The notes: generated by a model not told the origin, from the letters alone. Numbered from the stretch's first letter, positions 43,696 to 52,920 are shown. The stretch is DNA of 64,000 bases from CAZGMN01 sp964645765 (GCA_964645765.1 CAZYBE010000012.1:1-64000), one strand, 5' to 3'. Numbers and translations are program-made.

Positions 43696-44502
43696 TTGAA
43701 AAGAAAGCCTGCAGTGAGCGGTTATTTCTACCCATCCGGAGCCGAAGAGCTCAAAAAGATGGTCTCCAGAATGGTTGATCCAAAAAAAGAAAAAGAAAAG
43801 GCTATCTGTGTCGTTTCACCTCACGCTGGATTCGAATACTCAGGACTCGTTGCCGGAGCTGCGTTCTCTTCTGTCCGTCTTCCGGATAAATTCGTCATTC
43901 TTGGTCCCAGCCACAGAGCCATACAATCCCGCATCGCTATCATGAAAGAGGGAATATGGGAAACCCCTTTGGGTAAAGCCCAAGTTGAACCCCGCCTCGC
44001 AGAGCTCATCATGAGCCATTCTCGGCATATCAAAGAGGATGAGGTCGCTCATCTCGATGAGCATTCCCTTGAAGTCCAGCTCCCTTTTATCCAGTATTTC
44101 AAGAAGGATATTTCCATCGTTCCCATCTGCATCTCCTACGAGGCCTCATTCGAGAACCTGGAAGAGTTGGGAAAGGCCCTGTCCCGGGCCATCAAGGAAT
44201 TCAAACAAGAGGTATTGATTGTCGCCAGCACGGATATGAGCCACTATGTCGATCAACAAGAGGCCAGGAAAAAGGATTTCCTGGCGATTGATAAAATCCT
44301 TGAACTCGATGCCAGGGGTCTCTACGATATCGTCCAGGCTGAAGATATCAGCATGTGCGGGTTTCAGCCCGTCACCTCAGCCCTCATCGCTTCAAAGGAA
44401 TTGGGAGCAAAAAAGGCCGTTCTTATCAAATACCAGACCTCAGGGGACATCACAGGAAATTATCATGAAGTTGTTGGCTACGCGGGGATAAGGATTAACT
44501 GA
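43696..44502 (+). CDS. amrB: MEMO-family protein (AmmeMemoRadiSam system protein B)
   Basis: A 268-residue MEMO1-like protein: RKPAVSGYFYPSGAEELK, VVSPHAGFEYSGLVAGAAF, FVILGPSHRA, LDEHSLEVQLPFIQYF, IVASTDMSHYVDQQEA, and CGFQPVTSAL. It is one of three widely co-occurring proteins (AMMECR1-like, MEMO, radical SAM); the others are not in this window. The fold is that of extradiol dioxygenases and keeps His/Asp metal-site candidates. The start is TTG with GGGGAGG five bases upstream. It lies downstream of the lysine genes behind a 12-bp hairpin. Confidence 0.87.
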   Translation: MKRKPAVSGYFYPSGAEELKKMVSRMVDPKKEKEKAICVVSPHAGFEYSGLVAGAAFSSVRLPDKFVILGPSHRAIQSRIAIMKEGIWETPLGKAQVEPRLAELIMSHSRHIKEDEVAHLDEHSLEVQLPFIQYFKKDISIVPICISYEASFENLEELGKALSRAIKEFKQEVLIVASTDMSHYVDQQEARKKDFLAIDKILELDARGLYDIVQAEDISMCGFQPVTSALIASKELGAKKAVLIKYQTSGDITGNYHEVVGYAGIRIN

Positions 44503-44543
44503 ATTTTTCGCCCTTTGAATCTTTCAAAATGGTTGGCGTTTAA

Positions 44544-44573
44544 TTGACAATATTTGAGCTTTAATGCTATAAA
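44544..44573 (+). promoter_or_regulatory. Promoter of the hrcA operon
   Basis: TTGACA (44544-44549) and TATAAA (44568-44573) are 18 bases apart, 15 bases before the hrcA ATG, so the leader is very short. No CIRCE element (TTAGCACTC-N9-GAGTGCTAA) is visible in this gap, although HrcA is encoded here. Confidence 0.6.
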
Positions 44574-44587
44574 TTTTTTATAATAAA

Positions 44588-45631
44588 ATGCGAAATTTTA
44601 CTCTAAGAGAGAAAGACAGATTGATTCTCAACTTAATTGTTGAGGGTTATCTAAAAAGCGGAAAGCCGATCGGCTCGGAATTTATCGCTCAGAGAAGTCC
44701 TGTTGCTGTTTCGTCAGCAACAGTGAGAAACATCATGGTCAAGTTAGAAAAACACGAATTCCTCTCCCAGCCTCACACCTCATCGGGCCGTGTTCCGACT
44801 GATAAGGGGCTGAGGTTGTATGTCGACACCCTGCTTGCCGAAACTATGGTCCTGGATAAACAGATTGATCTTCTGCCAGAAGATTTTTCGCTTGGCAGGG
44901 GTGACTTCAACTCGCTCCTCAATCATGTCTCTTCGATTCTGGCTGAATATTCGGACAACCTGGGATTCGTTCTCTATCCCAGAATTTCAAAAATAAATTT
45001 TCATCATGTCCGTTTTATCAAGCTCTCAGAAGACAAGGTGATGACCATTTTGGTCACCATGTCGAACTTTGTTTTAACTCAAATTTTCCAGACAGATACC
45101 TACTTCACCCAGGTTGAGCTTGATAAAGCCTCGCAATACATCAACCAAAGCTTCGCCGGAAAAAATTTTATTTTTGTCCGCAACTTCTTCCTGCGCGAGC
45201 TGCCTAAATACAAGGCAAAATATGAAATCATGATGAACCGCTTGATAAGCCTTTTGAAGTCTTATTTCTCTCAAGAAGAGCAAGAAAACCAATTATTCCT
45301 GCAGGGGACGCCAAAGCTTTTGGAAAAACATGACCTTTTTGAGACGCAAAGCCTGGAATCTCTTTTTAAAAATTTCGAAGAGAAAGCAAAACTGGCGAAG
45401 CTTATCTCTGACTTCATCAGCCTTGATAGGGTCAAAGTCTTAATCGGTTCCGAATTGAACATGCCGGATATCCCAGACTGTTCGCTCATTCTGTCTCACT
45501 ATGGAGACCACAGCCAGGTTTTGGGCTCCTTGGGTATCATCGGCCCGAAAATAATTCACTATAGAAAAATCATCCCGTTGGTGGATTGTGTGGCGAAAAG
45601 GCTATCTCAAGCCATCAGCTTCAACCCTTAA
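44588..45631 (+). CDS. hrcA: Heat-shock repressor HrcA
   Basis: A 347-residue HrcA: winged helix with LNLIVEGYLKSGKPIGSEFIA and SSATVRNIMVKLEKHEFL, then PHTSSGRVPTDKGLRLYVD, a GAF-like middle domain, and the C-terminal LGSLGIIGPKIIHYRKIIPLVD signature. HrcA represses chaperone genes at CIRCE sites, with GroEL assisting its folding. No CIRCE is seen in the window. It leads hrcA-grpE-dnaK2-dnaJ2-rsmE-kinase. The Shine-Dalgarno is poor and the leader short. A genome with both HrcA and HspR is notable. Confidence 0.95.
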   Translation: MRNFTLREKDRLILNLIVEGYLKSGKPIGSEFIAQRSPVAVSSATVRNIMVKLEKHEFLSQPHTSSGRVPTDKGLRLYVDTLLAETMVLDKQIDLLPEDFSLGRGDFNSLLNHVSSILAEYSDNLGFVLYPRISKINFHHVRFIKLSEDKVMTILVTMSNFVLTQIFQTDTYFTQVELDKASQYINQSFAGKNFIFVRNFFLRELPKYKAKYEIMMNRLISLLKSYFSQEEQENQLFLQGTPKLLEKHDLFETQSLESLFKNFEEKAKLAKLISDFISLDRVKVLIGSELNMPDIPDCSLILSHYGDHSQVLGSLGIIGPKIIHYRKIIPLVDCVAKRLSQAISFNP

Positions 45632-45642
45632 GGAGAGGAGAA

Positions 45643-46260
45643 ATGGTCGATAACTCTGAAACAAAACCGGCTGAAGTGGAAGAAGAGAAAGAGGCCCAAG
45701 AAACTGAAGCAGAAATTAATGAGGTCAAAAAGAAAGAAATAGAGCTTAAAGAAAAACAAGAGAAAGTCAAAAGGTTGAAAGAAAAGCTGAGGAAAAGAGA
45801 ATTAGAGGTCAAAGTTCTTAAACAGGACAATGAAAAGCTGAAGGACCGTTTTCTGAGAGCATTGGCTGAAATGGAAAATCTCAAAAAAAGAGTTGAAAGA
45901 GAAAAGAGTGAATTCTATCAATATGCCCTATCCGATTTTCTGAAAGAACTTTTCGCTGTCTTGGACAATCTCGAAAGGGCGTTTCAAAGCCCAGACCAGA
46001 GCAATGGAAAGAGCTTCCGCGATGGCATCGAACTGATCTACAAACAGTATCTTGACCTGCTTCTCAAACAAGGCGTGACGCCCATAGAAATCAAGGACAA
46101 AAAATTTGACCCCAATCTCCACCAGGCTTTCATAACCGTGGAGTCAGAGGATGTCCACGAACCTCAGGTCGTTGAGGAAATACGGAAAGGGTACACTCTT
46201 TACAACAGGGTCCTTCGTCCGGCTCTGGTCAAAGTCTGCATACCCAAAAAAGGCGAATAG
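45643..46260 (+). CDS. grpE: Nucleotide exchange factor GrpE
   Basis: A 205-residue GrpE. A long charged coiled coil (about 10-85, Glu/Lys-rich) leads to RALAEMENLKKRVERE, LDNLERAF and the beta-wing (DPNLHQAFITVES, VVEEIRKGYTLYNRVLRPALVKV). It releases ADP from DnaK. The ATG at 45643 has AAGGAGAGGAG directly upstream; a longer frame into hrcA has no support. It is the only grpE seen and probably serves both DnaK proteins. Confidence 0.96.
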   Translation: MVDNSETKPAEVEEEKEAQETEAEINEVKKKEIELKEKQEKVKRLKEKLRKRELEVKVLKQDNEKLKDRFLRALAEMENLKKRVEREKSEFYQYALSDFLKELFAVLDNLERAFQSPDQSNGKSFRDGIELIYKQYLDLLLKQGVTPIEIKDKKFDPNLHQAFITVESEDVHEPQVVEEIRKGYTLYNRVLRPALVKVCIPKKGE

Positions 46261-46262
46261 AC

Positions 46263-47831
46263 ATGGGACGCATAATCGGGATCGACCTAGGAACGACTTT
46301 CTCCTGCATGGCTTATTTGGAAGGAGATGAGCCAAAGGTTATCCCCAACATGGACGGTCTTCCGACCACGCCTTCAATTGTCAGCTTTACCAGCAGCGGA
46401 GAAAAATTAATCGGAAATCCAGCCCTCAGGCAGGCTATAACCAATCCCAGGAATACCATATTCGCCATCAAGAGGCTTATCGGGAAAAAATTCAATTCTG
46501 AAGAGGCAAAAGAAACGATAAGGAGGATGCCCTATAAGCTGGTCGAAGCAGAAAATGGCGATGTCATGGTCGCCATAGATTCCGTGACCATCAGCCCTCA
46601 AGAAATCTCAGCGATGATTTTAAGCTATCTAAAGAAAGGCGCTGAACTCTATTTTGGAGAAGAAGTCACTGAGGCCATCGTCACCGTGCCAGCTAATTTT
46701 AACGACCACCAGAGAAAAGCAACAAAAATCGCGGCTGAAATTGCAGGTTTGAATCCTTTGCGAATCATCAATGAACCAACATCCGCAAGCCTGGCTTATG
46801 GCTTTAACACAAAGAAAAACGCAACAATAGCTGTTTATGACCTGGGAGGAGGGACTTTCGACTTCACCCTGATGGAAGTCAACCAAGGCGTCTTCCATGT
46901 TCTGGCCACGAATGGAAATTCTTACCTCGGAGGAGAAGACTTTGACAACCGCATTGTCCAATGGCTGATGGAAGAATTCCAAAAGGAAAACGATATCGAT
47001 TTGTCTCAGGACAAACTGGCTCTTCAACGAATCAAAGAGTCTTCAGAAAAAGCAAAAAGAGCTCTTTCGTTCGCTCTGGAGAGCGAAATCAATCTTCCTT
47101 TCATTTATTCCGATTCCTCCGGCTCAAAACATATTAAAAAAACGCTCAGCAGAGATCAATTGGAGGGGCTGACAAAGGACCTCATCCTCCAAACCTTTCC
47201 CTACATCGAAAGAGCCCTCCATGACGGCCGGCTAAAGCCAAAAGATGTCAATGAAATCATTTTGGTCGGAGGGCAAACTCGGATGCCCTTGATAAAGACA
47301 ATGATTGCCGACTTCTTCGGAAAAAAGCCTGCAGGAAACATTAATCCAGATGAAATTGTCGCCATGGGAGCAGCCATCCAGGCAGGAATTCTAAGGGGAA
47401 AGACGTCAGAGGTTGTTCTTCTTGATGTCACTTCGCATTCCTTAGGAATCGAGACAGAAAATGACACTTTTGTGAAACTTATTGATAAAAACACAACCAT
47501 CCCGGCCAAAAGGACGCGGGCTTTTACCACCGTCGAAAACAACCAGCCCCGAGTGAGGATCCATGTCCTCCAGGGAGAATCACAAAATGCTTCTGCAAAT
47601 ACATCCTTGGCTATTTTCGACTTGGTCGGAATCGAACGCGCGCCCGCGGGTGTGCCTCAGATCGATGTGACATTTGAGATGGATGCTGACGGAATCGTAA
47701 AAGTCTCAGCCAAGGATGTCGACACAGGAATAGAGCAGAAAATTGAAGTCAAACCTTCTTCAGGCCTGACAGATAAAGAGATAGGAAAGATAGCTGATAG
47801 AGTCCAGGGAAAAGAGCTCGAGGAAGCGTAA
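46263..47831 (+). CDS. Short Hsp70 (DnaK paralogue) lacking the C-terminal lid
   Basis: A 522-residue Hsp70. The ATPase domain is intact (GIDLGTTFSCMAYL, VYDLGGGTFDFTL, GGQTRMPLIK), followed by the linker VVLLDVTSHSLGIE and the beta-sandwich substrate domain (VRIHVLQGES, VTFEMDADGIVKVSAKD). The chain stops about 20 residues after the point where the first lid helix begins (GLTDKEIGKIADRV), so the helical lid and acidic tail, about 110 residues in DnaK1 at 10305, are absent. The following dnaJ starts two bases after the stop, so this end is native, not a sequencing break. Fast substrate exchange or a specialised role is inferred. Confidence 0.9.
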   Translation: MGRIIGIDLGTTFSCMAYLEGDEPKVIPNMDGLPTTPSIVSFTSSGEKLIGNPALRQAITNPRNTIFAIKRLIGKKFNSEEAKETIRRMPYKLVEAENGDVMVAIDSVTISPQEISAMILSYLKKGAELYFGEEVTEAIVTVPANFNDHQRKATKIAAEIAGLNPLRIINEPTSASLAYGFNTKKNATIAVYDLGGGTFDFTLMEVNQGVFHVLATNGNSYLGGEDFDNRIVQWLMEEFQKENDIDLSQDKLALQRIKESSEKAKRALSFALESEINLPFIYSDSSGSKHIKKTLSRDQLEGLTKDLILQTFPYIERALHDGRLKPKDVNEIILVGGQTRMPLIKTMIADFFGKKPAGNINPDEIVAMGAAIQAGILRGKTSEVVLLDVTSHSLGIETENDTFVKLIDKNTTIPAKRTRAFTTVENNQPRVRIHVLQGESQNASANTSLAIFDLVGIERAPAGVPQIDVTFEMDADGIVKVSAKDVDTGIEQKIEVKPSSGLTDKEIGKIADRVQGKELEEA

Positions 47832-47833
47832 AG

Positions 47834-48967
47834 ATGACTAGAAAAGATTATTATGAAACCCTCGGCATCTCTCATGACGCATCTCTGGAGGAGATAAAAA
47901 AAGCTTACCGTCAAAAGGCTTTGACATATCACCCTGACCGCAACCCTGGCAACAAAGAAGCTGAAGAAAAGTTCAAAGACGCAGCCGAAGCTTACAGCGT
48001 CCTCATCGACCCTCAAAAAAGGTCTGTCTATGATCAATTCGGCTATGAAGGATTGCGTGGAGAAGGATACACGGGCTTTACAGGCTTCAACCCTTCCATC
48101 TTCGAAGATTTCGAAGATATACTCGGTGACTTTTTCAATTTTGGTTTTGGAGACTTATTCGGGACTCGGCAAGGACGGCGAGCCTTTTCCCCCCAGAAAG
48201 GAAGGGACCTTGCTCTAGAACTTGAGGTTTCCTTGGAGGAGGCTGCTTTCGGCACAGAAAAGGAAATCAAGCTTAACAGACTCGATATTTGCCCTGTCTG
48301 CCATGGTTTCAGGCTGCAGCCTGGCACTCAGAAATCGACCTGCCAAGCTTGTCAGGGGAGAGGGCAGATTCGCTACCAGCAAGGTTTTTTCACCATATCA
48401 CGGACATGCTCTCATTGCGGAGGCTCGGGCGAAGTCATCACTTCGCCCTGTCTTGAATGCCGCGGCTCTGGAAGGATTAAGAAAAAGAAAATATTAAAGA
48501 TCAAGATCCCAGCCGGTGTTGACAACGCCATAAGGCTCAGGATTGCAGGAGAAGGAGAAGCTGGAGATAAGGGTGCAGTCAAGGGAGACCTTTACGTTCT
48601 CATCCGGGTTAAAAAGCATGACATCTTTGAAAGAGAGGAAAATAATCTTTACTGTCAAATCTCGATATCCTTTACTCATGCGGCATTAGGGACTTCGGCA
48701 AGGATCCCAACGCTTGATGGATTCGAAATCCTTAAGATTCCAGCCGGGACTCAACCAGGAGAAACTTTCAGATTAAAGGGCAAGGGAATTGCAAACCTTG
48801 AAAGCCACAGGAAGGGAGACTTGTTTGTCAAGATAAATGTTAAGACCCCTCAGAATTTATCCAAAGAGCAAAAGGACTTGATCCGGAAATTTGCCGAATC
48901 GAGGGGAGAAAATTTAGAGGTTCTGGACAAGAGCATTATCGACAAGGTCAAAGATATCTTTCATTAG
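47834..48967 (+). CDS. Hsp40 co-chaperone DnaJ (copy 2)
   Basis: A 377-residue type I DnaJ paralogue with the HPD loop in LTYHPDRNPG, a Phe-rich spacer (FEDFEDILGDFFNFGFGD), zinc motifs CPVCHGF, CQACQGRG, CSHCGGSG and CLECRGSG, and C-terminal barrels. The first zinc motif lacks its final Gly but keeps both cysteines. It starts two bases after the lidless dnaK, so it is probably that protein's dedicated partner. Confidence 0.95.
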   Translation: MTRKDYYETLGISHDASLEEIKKAYRQKALTYHPDRNPGNKEAEEKFKDAAEAYSVLIDPQKRSVYDQFGYEGLRGEGYTGFTGFNPSIFEDFEDILGDFFNFGFGDLFGTRQGRRAFSPQKGRDLALELEVSLEEAAFGTEKEIKLNRLDICPVCHGFRLQPGTQKSTCQACQGRGQIRYQQGFFTISRTCSHCGGSGEVITSPCLECRGSGRIKKKKILKIKIPAGVDNAIRLRIAGEGEAGDKGAVKGDLYVLIRVKKHDIFEREENNLYCQISISFTHAALGTSARIPTLDGFEILKIPAGTQPGETFRLKGKGIANLESHRKGDLFVKINVKTPQNLSKEQKDLIRKFAESRGENLEVLDKSIIDKVKDIFH

Positions 48968-48975
48968 AGCCAGTT

Positions 48976-49728
48976 TTGACAGCAAACCGCTTTTTCATCA
49001 AACAAAAAAGCATCCAACAACAGACCATAACTCTCTCCGGCGAAGAACATCATCATTTAAGCCGAGTTTCAAGAGCAAGGCCGGGGGAGAAAGTCTGGCT
49101 CTTCGACGGGGAGGGCACAAATTATTTGGCCAGAATCGAGGCCATTGGAAAAGATAGGACAGAGTTGTTAATCCTGGAGAAGATGGATAAAGATAGACCC
49201 AAAATTCTTATCACTTTGGCCCAAGCCCTTATCAAGCCAAAAAAATTCGAGCTCATCATCCAGAAATCCACCGAGCTGGGCGTCAGCGCCATTATTCCAG
49301 TCATCACCGCACGGAGCGTCATAAACATTGAAGGAAAAATGGAGAGGAAAGTGGAAAGATGGAGAAGAATCGCCCGTGAAGCAGCCAAACAAAGCCGAAA
49401 CTCTTTTGTCCCTACTCTATCATTGCCCGTTGCTGTTGATAAGCTGATCAAAGAAAGGGATGATGCAAAAAAGCTTTTCCTAAGCGAAAGCAAGGGAAAG
49501 TATTTAAGAGACATTTTGGTCTGCGCTTCGAAAAAAGGATTTCAGGTCGAGGAACCTCCCTCATCTGTGCTCATTCTCATCGGCCCTGAGGGAGGCTGGA
49601 CAAAGGAAGAAGAGGACGATATCCTGAATCACGGATTCGAGGCTACGAGCCTGGGCAAGCTCATATTGAGAGCGGAGACAGCTGCGATTTGCAGCCTTTC
49701 ACTGGTCTCTCATTTTTGGAATTTGTAA
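48976..49728 (+). CDS. rsmE: 16S rRNA (uracil-1498-N3)-methyltransferase RsmE
   Basis: A 250-residue SPOUT methyltransferase: RFFIKQKS, LSGEEHHHLSRVSRARPGE, QALIKPKKFELIIQKSTELGV, RWRRIAREAAKQS and the knot motif LIGPEGGWTKEEEDD with LGKLILRAETA. It methylates U1498 of 16S rRNA. The start is TTG at 48976, eight bases after dnaJ2, with no clear Shine-Dalgarno, so translational coupling is likely. rsmE beside dnaJ is a common arrangement in bacteria. Confidence 0.93.
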   Translation: MTANRFFIKQKSIQQQTITLSGEEHHHLSRVSRARPGEKVWLFDGEGTNYLARIEAIGKDRTELLILEKMDKDRPKILITLAQALIKPKKFELIIQKSTELGVSAIIPVITARSVINIEGKMERKVERWRRIAREAAKQSRNSFVPTLSLPVAVDKLIKERDDAKKLFLSESKGKYLRDILVCASKKGFQVEEPPSSVLILIGPEGGWTKEEEDDILNHGFEATSLGKLILRAETAAICSLSLVSHFWNL

Positions 49729-49729
49729 G

Positions 49730-50674
49730 ATGTTTCTCCAAGGCCAGAAAATAGGCAAATACGAAATCTTGCGCTCCTTGGGCAGCGGCGGCTTCGGCTC
49801 TGTCTTCCTGGCAAGGGACACCTGGCTTAATATAAAAGTTGCTATTAAAGTTCCCCATAAACAATCTTTGGAGCTTTTTAAGCTTCTCAAAGAACCAAGG
49901 CTCCAAGCAGCCTTAAACCACCCAAACATCGTCCGCATGATTTCTGCCGAGAAAGAAAACAATGTCTTTTTTATGGTCATGGAATTCGTCAAAGGGAAGA
50001 CGCTCGAGAAAATCTTGGAAAAAGAGAGGACTTTGAGTGTCGAAACATCCATCGATTACATCAGCCAAATTTCTTATGGTGTTGACCATGCCCATAAAAA
50101 TAAGATCGTCCACCGGGATCTGAGGCCGTCAAACATCATGATTTCTGAGGAAGGGACAGCCAAAATCACAGACTTCGGAACATCGGCCTGGCTGGAAAAT
50201 CTTCCCTATGCCTCAACAAGAATTGGTTCTCCTCCCTATATGGCGCCAGAACAATTCCTGGGCAAGGCAAGCTTCTCTGCAGATATCTACTCGATCGGAT
50301 GCATCTTTTATGAAATGCTTATCGGCCGACCTCCGATTGTCGACCCCGACCCCTTCAAGATCTTGGAAAAAGCAAAAGAAGGAAAAATCAAACCTCCGCG
50401 CCTCATCAATAACAAGTTGCCCAAAGAGATCAACGAGATCATCATGAGATGCCTGGCCATCAAAATTGAGGACAGATACAAAAAGCCCTCAGAGATTATA
50501 AGACATCTTGCCACTTTCAAGGGAAAAGATTCAAAAGAGTCAGAGATGGAAGATATATTGGGAAGGATCAGGGCCAGGGAAAGGATTTCGACAAACTGCT
50601 GGAATTGTCGCCGGCCTCTGCCTTTCAAGGCAAAAATATGTCCCTATTGCGGAGAATCGGTCTGGAGAAAATAA
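49730..50674 (+). CDS. Soluble Ser/Thr protein kinase with C-terminal zinc ribbon
   Basis: A 314-residue Hanks-type kinase: glycine loop LGSGGFGSVF (17-26), Lys40 in VAIK, catalytic loop HRDLRPSN with Asp130, DFG with Asp148, and APE at 172-174. The usual Lys of HRDLK is Arg132. All other catalytic residues are kept. There is no membrane helix; instead residues 289-307 hold a zinc ribbon (CWNC, CPYC). It starts one base after the rsmE stop, so it is the last gene of the hrcA operon. Links between protein kinases and chaperone operons are uncommon, and the substrate is unknown. Confidence 0.9.
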   Translation: MFLQGQKIGKYEILRSLGSGGFGSVFLARDTWLNIKVAIKVPHKQSLELFKLLKEPRLQAALNHPNIVRMISAEKENNVFFMVMEFVKGKTLEKILEKERTLSVETSIDYISQISYGVDHAHKNKIVHRDLRPSNIMISEEGTAKITDFGTSAWLENLPYASTRIGSPPYMAPEQFLGKASFSADIYSIGCIFYEMLIGRPPIVDPDPFKILEKAKEGKIKPPRLINNKLPKEINEIIMRCLAIKIEDRYKKPSEIIRHLATFKGKDSKESEMEDILGRIRARERISTNCWNCRRPLPFKAKICPYCGESVWRK

Positions 50675-50813
50675 ATGAATTCTCAATGAGAGGTGAGAAG
50701 TTCAGAGGAAAAGTGCGAAGTTTGACTTCAAGCGACAATTGAGATAAGATGACCTCCGATTTCAAAATATCATCATCAAAAAGAATAACATACTTCTTAA
50801 ACAGGAGCCATGA

Positions 50814-51740
50814 ATGAGCCCCTTCAATGAGAAGAATGGCAAGGTGTGGATGAACGGGAAACTTATTCCTTGGAGCAAAGCTCAAATTCACATCGCTTCT
50901 CATGTCATTCATTATGGGAGCTCACTTTTTGAGGGCTTCCGCGCTTATCAAAACCCTAAAGGAACAGCTATCTTCAGGCTTGATGCCCACATCCGAAGGC
51001 TTTATAATTCATGCAAAATGTACAGGATGGATATTCCCTACAAACCAGAAGAATTCATGAGTGCAGTCATCGAGACAATAAAAGCCAACAACCTGAAGTC
51101 CTGCTACATCCGGCCCATTGTCTATCGAGGCTATGGAACCTTGGGGGTTGACCCGTTTCCCAATCCTATCGACTGCGCCATCCTTGCCTGGGAATGGGGA
51201 AAATATTTGGGGGAAGGAGCTCTCGAGAACGGGGTGGACGTCAAAGTCTCCACATGGCAGAGGATGGCTCCCAACACATTCCCCGCCTTGGCCAAATCCG
51301 GAGCCAATTATATGAATTCTCAGCTGATAAAAACAGAGGCCATCCTGGATGGCTATGCCGAAGGAATCGCTCTTAATGTCAGAGGTCACATTTCTGAAGG
51401 AAGCGGCGAGAATATTTTTCTGGTCCTGGATGGAATCCTTCATACTCCACCTTTATCCTCATCCATCCTGCCCGGGATCACACGGAACACGGTCATTCAA
51501 CTGGCCAAGGACCTTGGCATTCTCCTTGTCGAAGATACAATTCCGAGGGAGATGCTTTATATAGCCGAAGAAGTCTTTTTCACAGGCTCAGCAGCGGAAA
51601 TTACACCCATTCGCTCCATTGATAAAATAACCATCGGCAACGGGAAACGCGGGCCTATAACAAAAGCTCTCCAGAATGAATTTTTTGCCTGTGTCACTGG
51701 AGAAAGGGAAGATAAATATCATTGGCTTACATATATCTAA
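50814..51740 (+). CDS. ilvE: Branched-chain amino acid aminotransferase
   Basis: A 308-residue fold-type IV PLP aminotransferase: VIHYGSSLFEGFRAY, FRLDAHIRRLYNSCKMYRM, SCYIRPIVYRGYGTLGV, the PLP Lys in PALAKSGANYMNSQ, HISEGSGENIFLV, and PGITRNTVIQLAKDLGI. It interconverts Leu, Ile and Val with their keto acids. AGGAG lies six bases before the ATG at 50814; an overlapping ATG at 50810 is out of frame. The direction in a peptide fermenter may be catabolic (inference). pilT follows 19 bases downstream. Confidence 0.95.
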   Translation: MSPFNEKNGKVWMNGKLIPWSKAQIHIASHVIHYGSSLFEGFRAYQNPKGTAIFRLDAHIRRLYNSCKMYRMDIPYKPEEFMSAVIETIKANNLKSCYIRPIVYRGYGTLGVDPFPNPIDCAILAWEWGKYLGEGALENGVDVKVSTWQRMAPNTFPALAKSGANYMNSQLIKTEAILDGYAEGIALNVRGHISEGSGENIFLVLDGILHTPPLSSSILPGITRNTVIQLAKDLGILLVEDTIPREMLYIAEEVFFTGSAAEITPIRSIDKITIGNGKRGPITKALQNEFFACVTGEREDKYHWLTYI

Positions 51741-51759
51741 TATTTCAGAGGTGTGGACA

Positions 51760-52920
51760 ATGAAAATAGATGAATTATTAAAAATAGCAATCGAGAGCGA
51801 CTCTTCCGACCTCCATTTAAAACCAGGGAATCATCCCATCCTTCGCATCAACGGCCTTCTCAAGCCTTTAACGGCCTTTCAAAGGTTAACACCATCCCTG
51901 ACCCAGGAACTCGCTGAGCAAATCATGACTCCTTCCCAGAAGAATATCCTCGAAGAGGACTTAGATTTGGATTTGGCCTATAGCTTTCCTGGCTTTGGCA
52001 GATTCAGAGGGAATATCTTCCGCCAGCGGGGGTCACTCGCCATCGCTTTGAGAATCATTCCTTTGGAGCCCAAGTCCATCAAAGAGCTGCTCTTGCCTGA
52101 ATCCCTGGAAATGATTGCCCTCGAACAGAGGGGCCTGGTTCTAGCCACAGGAACGACTGGAAGTGGAAAAACAACGACTCTTGCCGCTATCATTGACTAC
52201 ATCAACACCCACCGCACAGAGAACATCATCACCATCGAGGACCCGATAGAATATCTCCACAGGGATAAGAAAAGCACCATCTCCCAGAGAGAAGTGGGGG
52301 TTGACGTTAAAAGCTTTGCCAGGGGTTTGAGGGCCGCCCTGAGGGAAGACCCGGATGTTATCCTTGTCGGTGAGATGAGAGACAGGGATACGATAGAGAC
52401 CGCTCTCGTCGCTGCTGAAACTGGCCACCTTGTCTTGAGCACTATTCACACTCTGGATGCTCCTGAGACTGTAAACCGGATTGTTTCCGTCTTTCCCCCT
52501 CACAGCCAGAAGCAAATCAGGTTCCAGCTGGCGAGTATCCTTAAGGCCGTCATCTCCATGAGGCTGATTCCGCGCATAGGCGGCAAAGGCAGAGTCCCGG
52601 CCGTGGAGGTTATGATCAATACCCCCTTCATCCAGGAATGCATTACGAACAGAGAAAAAACACATCTCATAAGAGAAGCCATAGAGGCCGGTGTTTCCCA
52701 GTACGGGATGCAATCCTTCGACCAGTCCATTTATCAGCTCTACAAGGACAAACACATCTCCTTCGAGCAGGGATTGAGGTATTCATCCAGCCCCAATAAT
52801 TTTAAATTGAGAGTTGCGGGCATCCAATCGTCATCGGATTTAGCCCTTGAAGAAATGGAAACAAAAATGAGCAAACCAGACCGCGAAACAGACGAAGAAG
52901 AAAAAGAAGAAAACCAGTAA
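51760..52920 (+). CDS. pilT: PilT-family twitching ATPase
   Basis: A 386-residue secretion ATPase of the PilT/PilU type. It has the N-terminal PAS-like SDLHLKPGNHPILRING, Walker A GTTGSGKTTTL (131-141), the Asp box IITIEDPIEYLH, Walker B LREDPDVILVGEMRD and the His box TGHLVLSTIHT. It powers retraction of type IV pili. The C-terminus (about 360-386) is a Glu/Asp/Lys tail beyond the usual end. The ATG at 51760 has AGAGGTG upstream; a longer frame overlapping ilvE is rejected. No other pilus genes are in the window. alaS starts at the very next base after the stop. Confidence 0.92.
   Translation: MKIDELLKIAIESDSSDLHLKPGNHPILRINGLLKPLTAFQRLTPSLTQELAEQIMTPSQKNILEEDLDLDLAYSFPGFGRFRGNIFRQRGSLAIALRIIPLEPKSIKELLLPESLEMIALEQRGLVLATGTTGSGKTTTLAAIIDYINTHRTENIITIEDPIEYLHRDKKSTISQREVGVDVKSFARGLRAALREDPDVILVGEMRDRDTIETALVAAETGHLVLSTIHTLDAPETVNRIVSVFPPHSQKQIRFQLASILKAVISMRLIPRIGGKGRVPAVEVMINTPFIQECITNREKTHLIREAIEAGVSQYGMQSFDQSIYQLYKDKHISFEQGLRYSSSPNNFKLRVAGIQSSSDLALEEMETKMSKPDRETDEEEKEENQ

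Noticed and set aside
45586..45642. An upstream start for grpE within hrcA
   Set aside because: The ATG at 45643 has a strong AAGGAGAGGAG site and the extra residues match nothing in GrpE.
52141..52755. A 204-residue frame opposite pilT
   Set aside because: It runs opposite the Walker A to His-box region of pilT, whose coding sense is certain.
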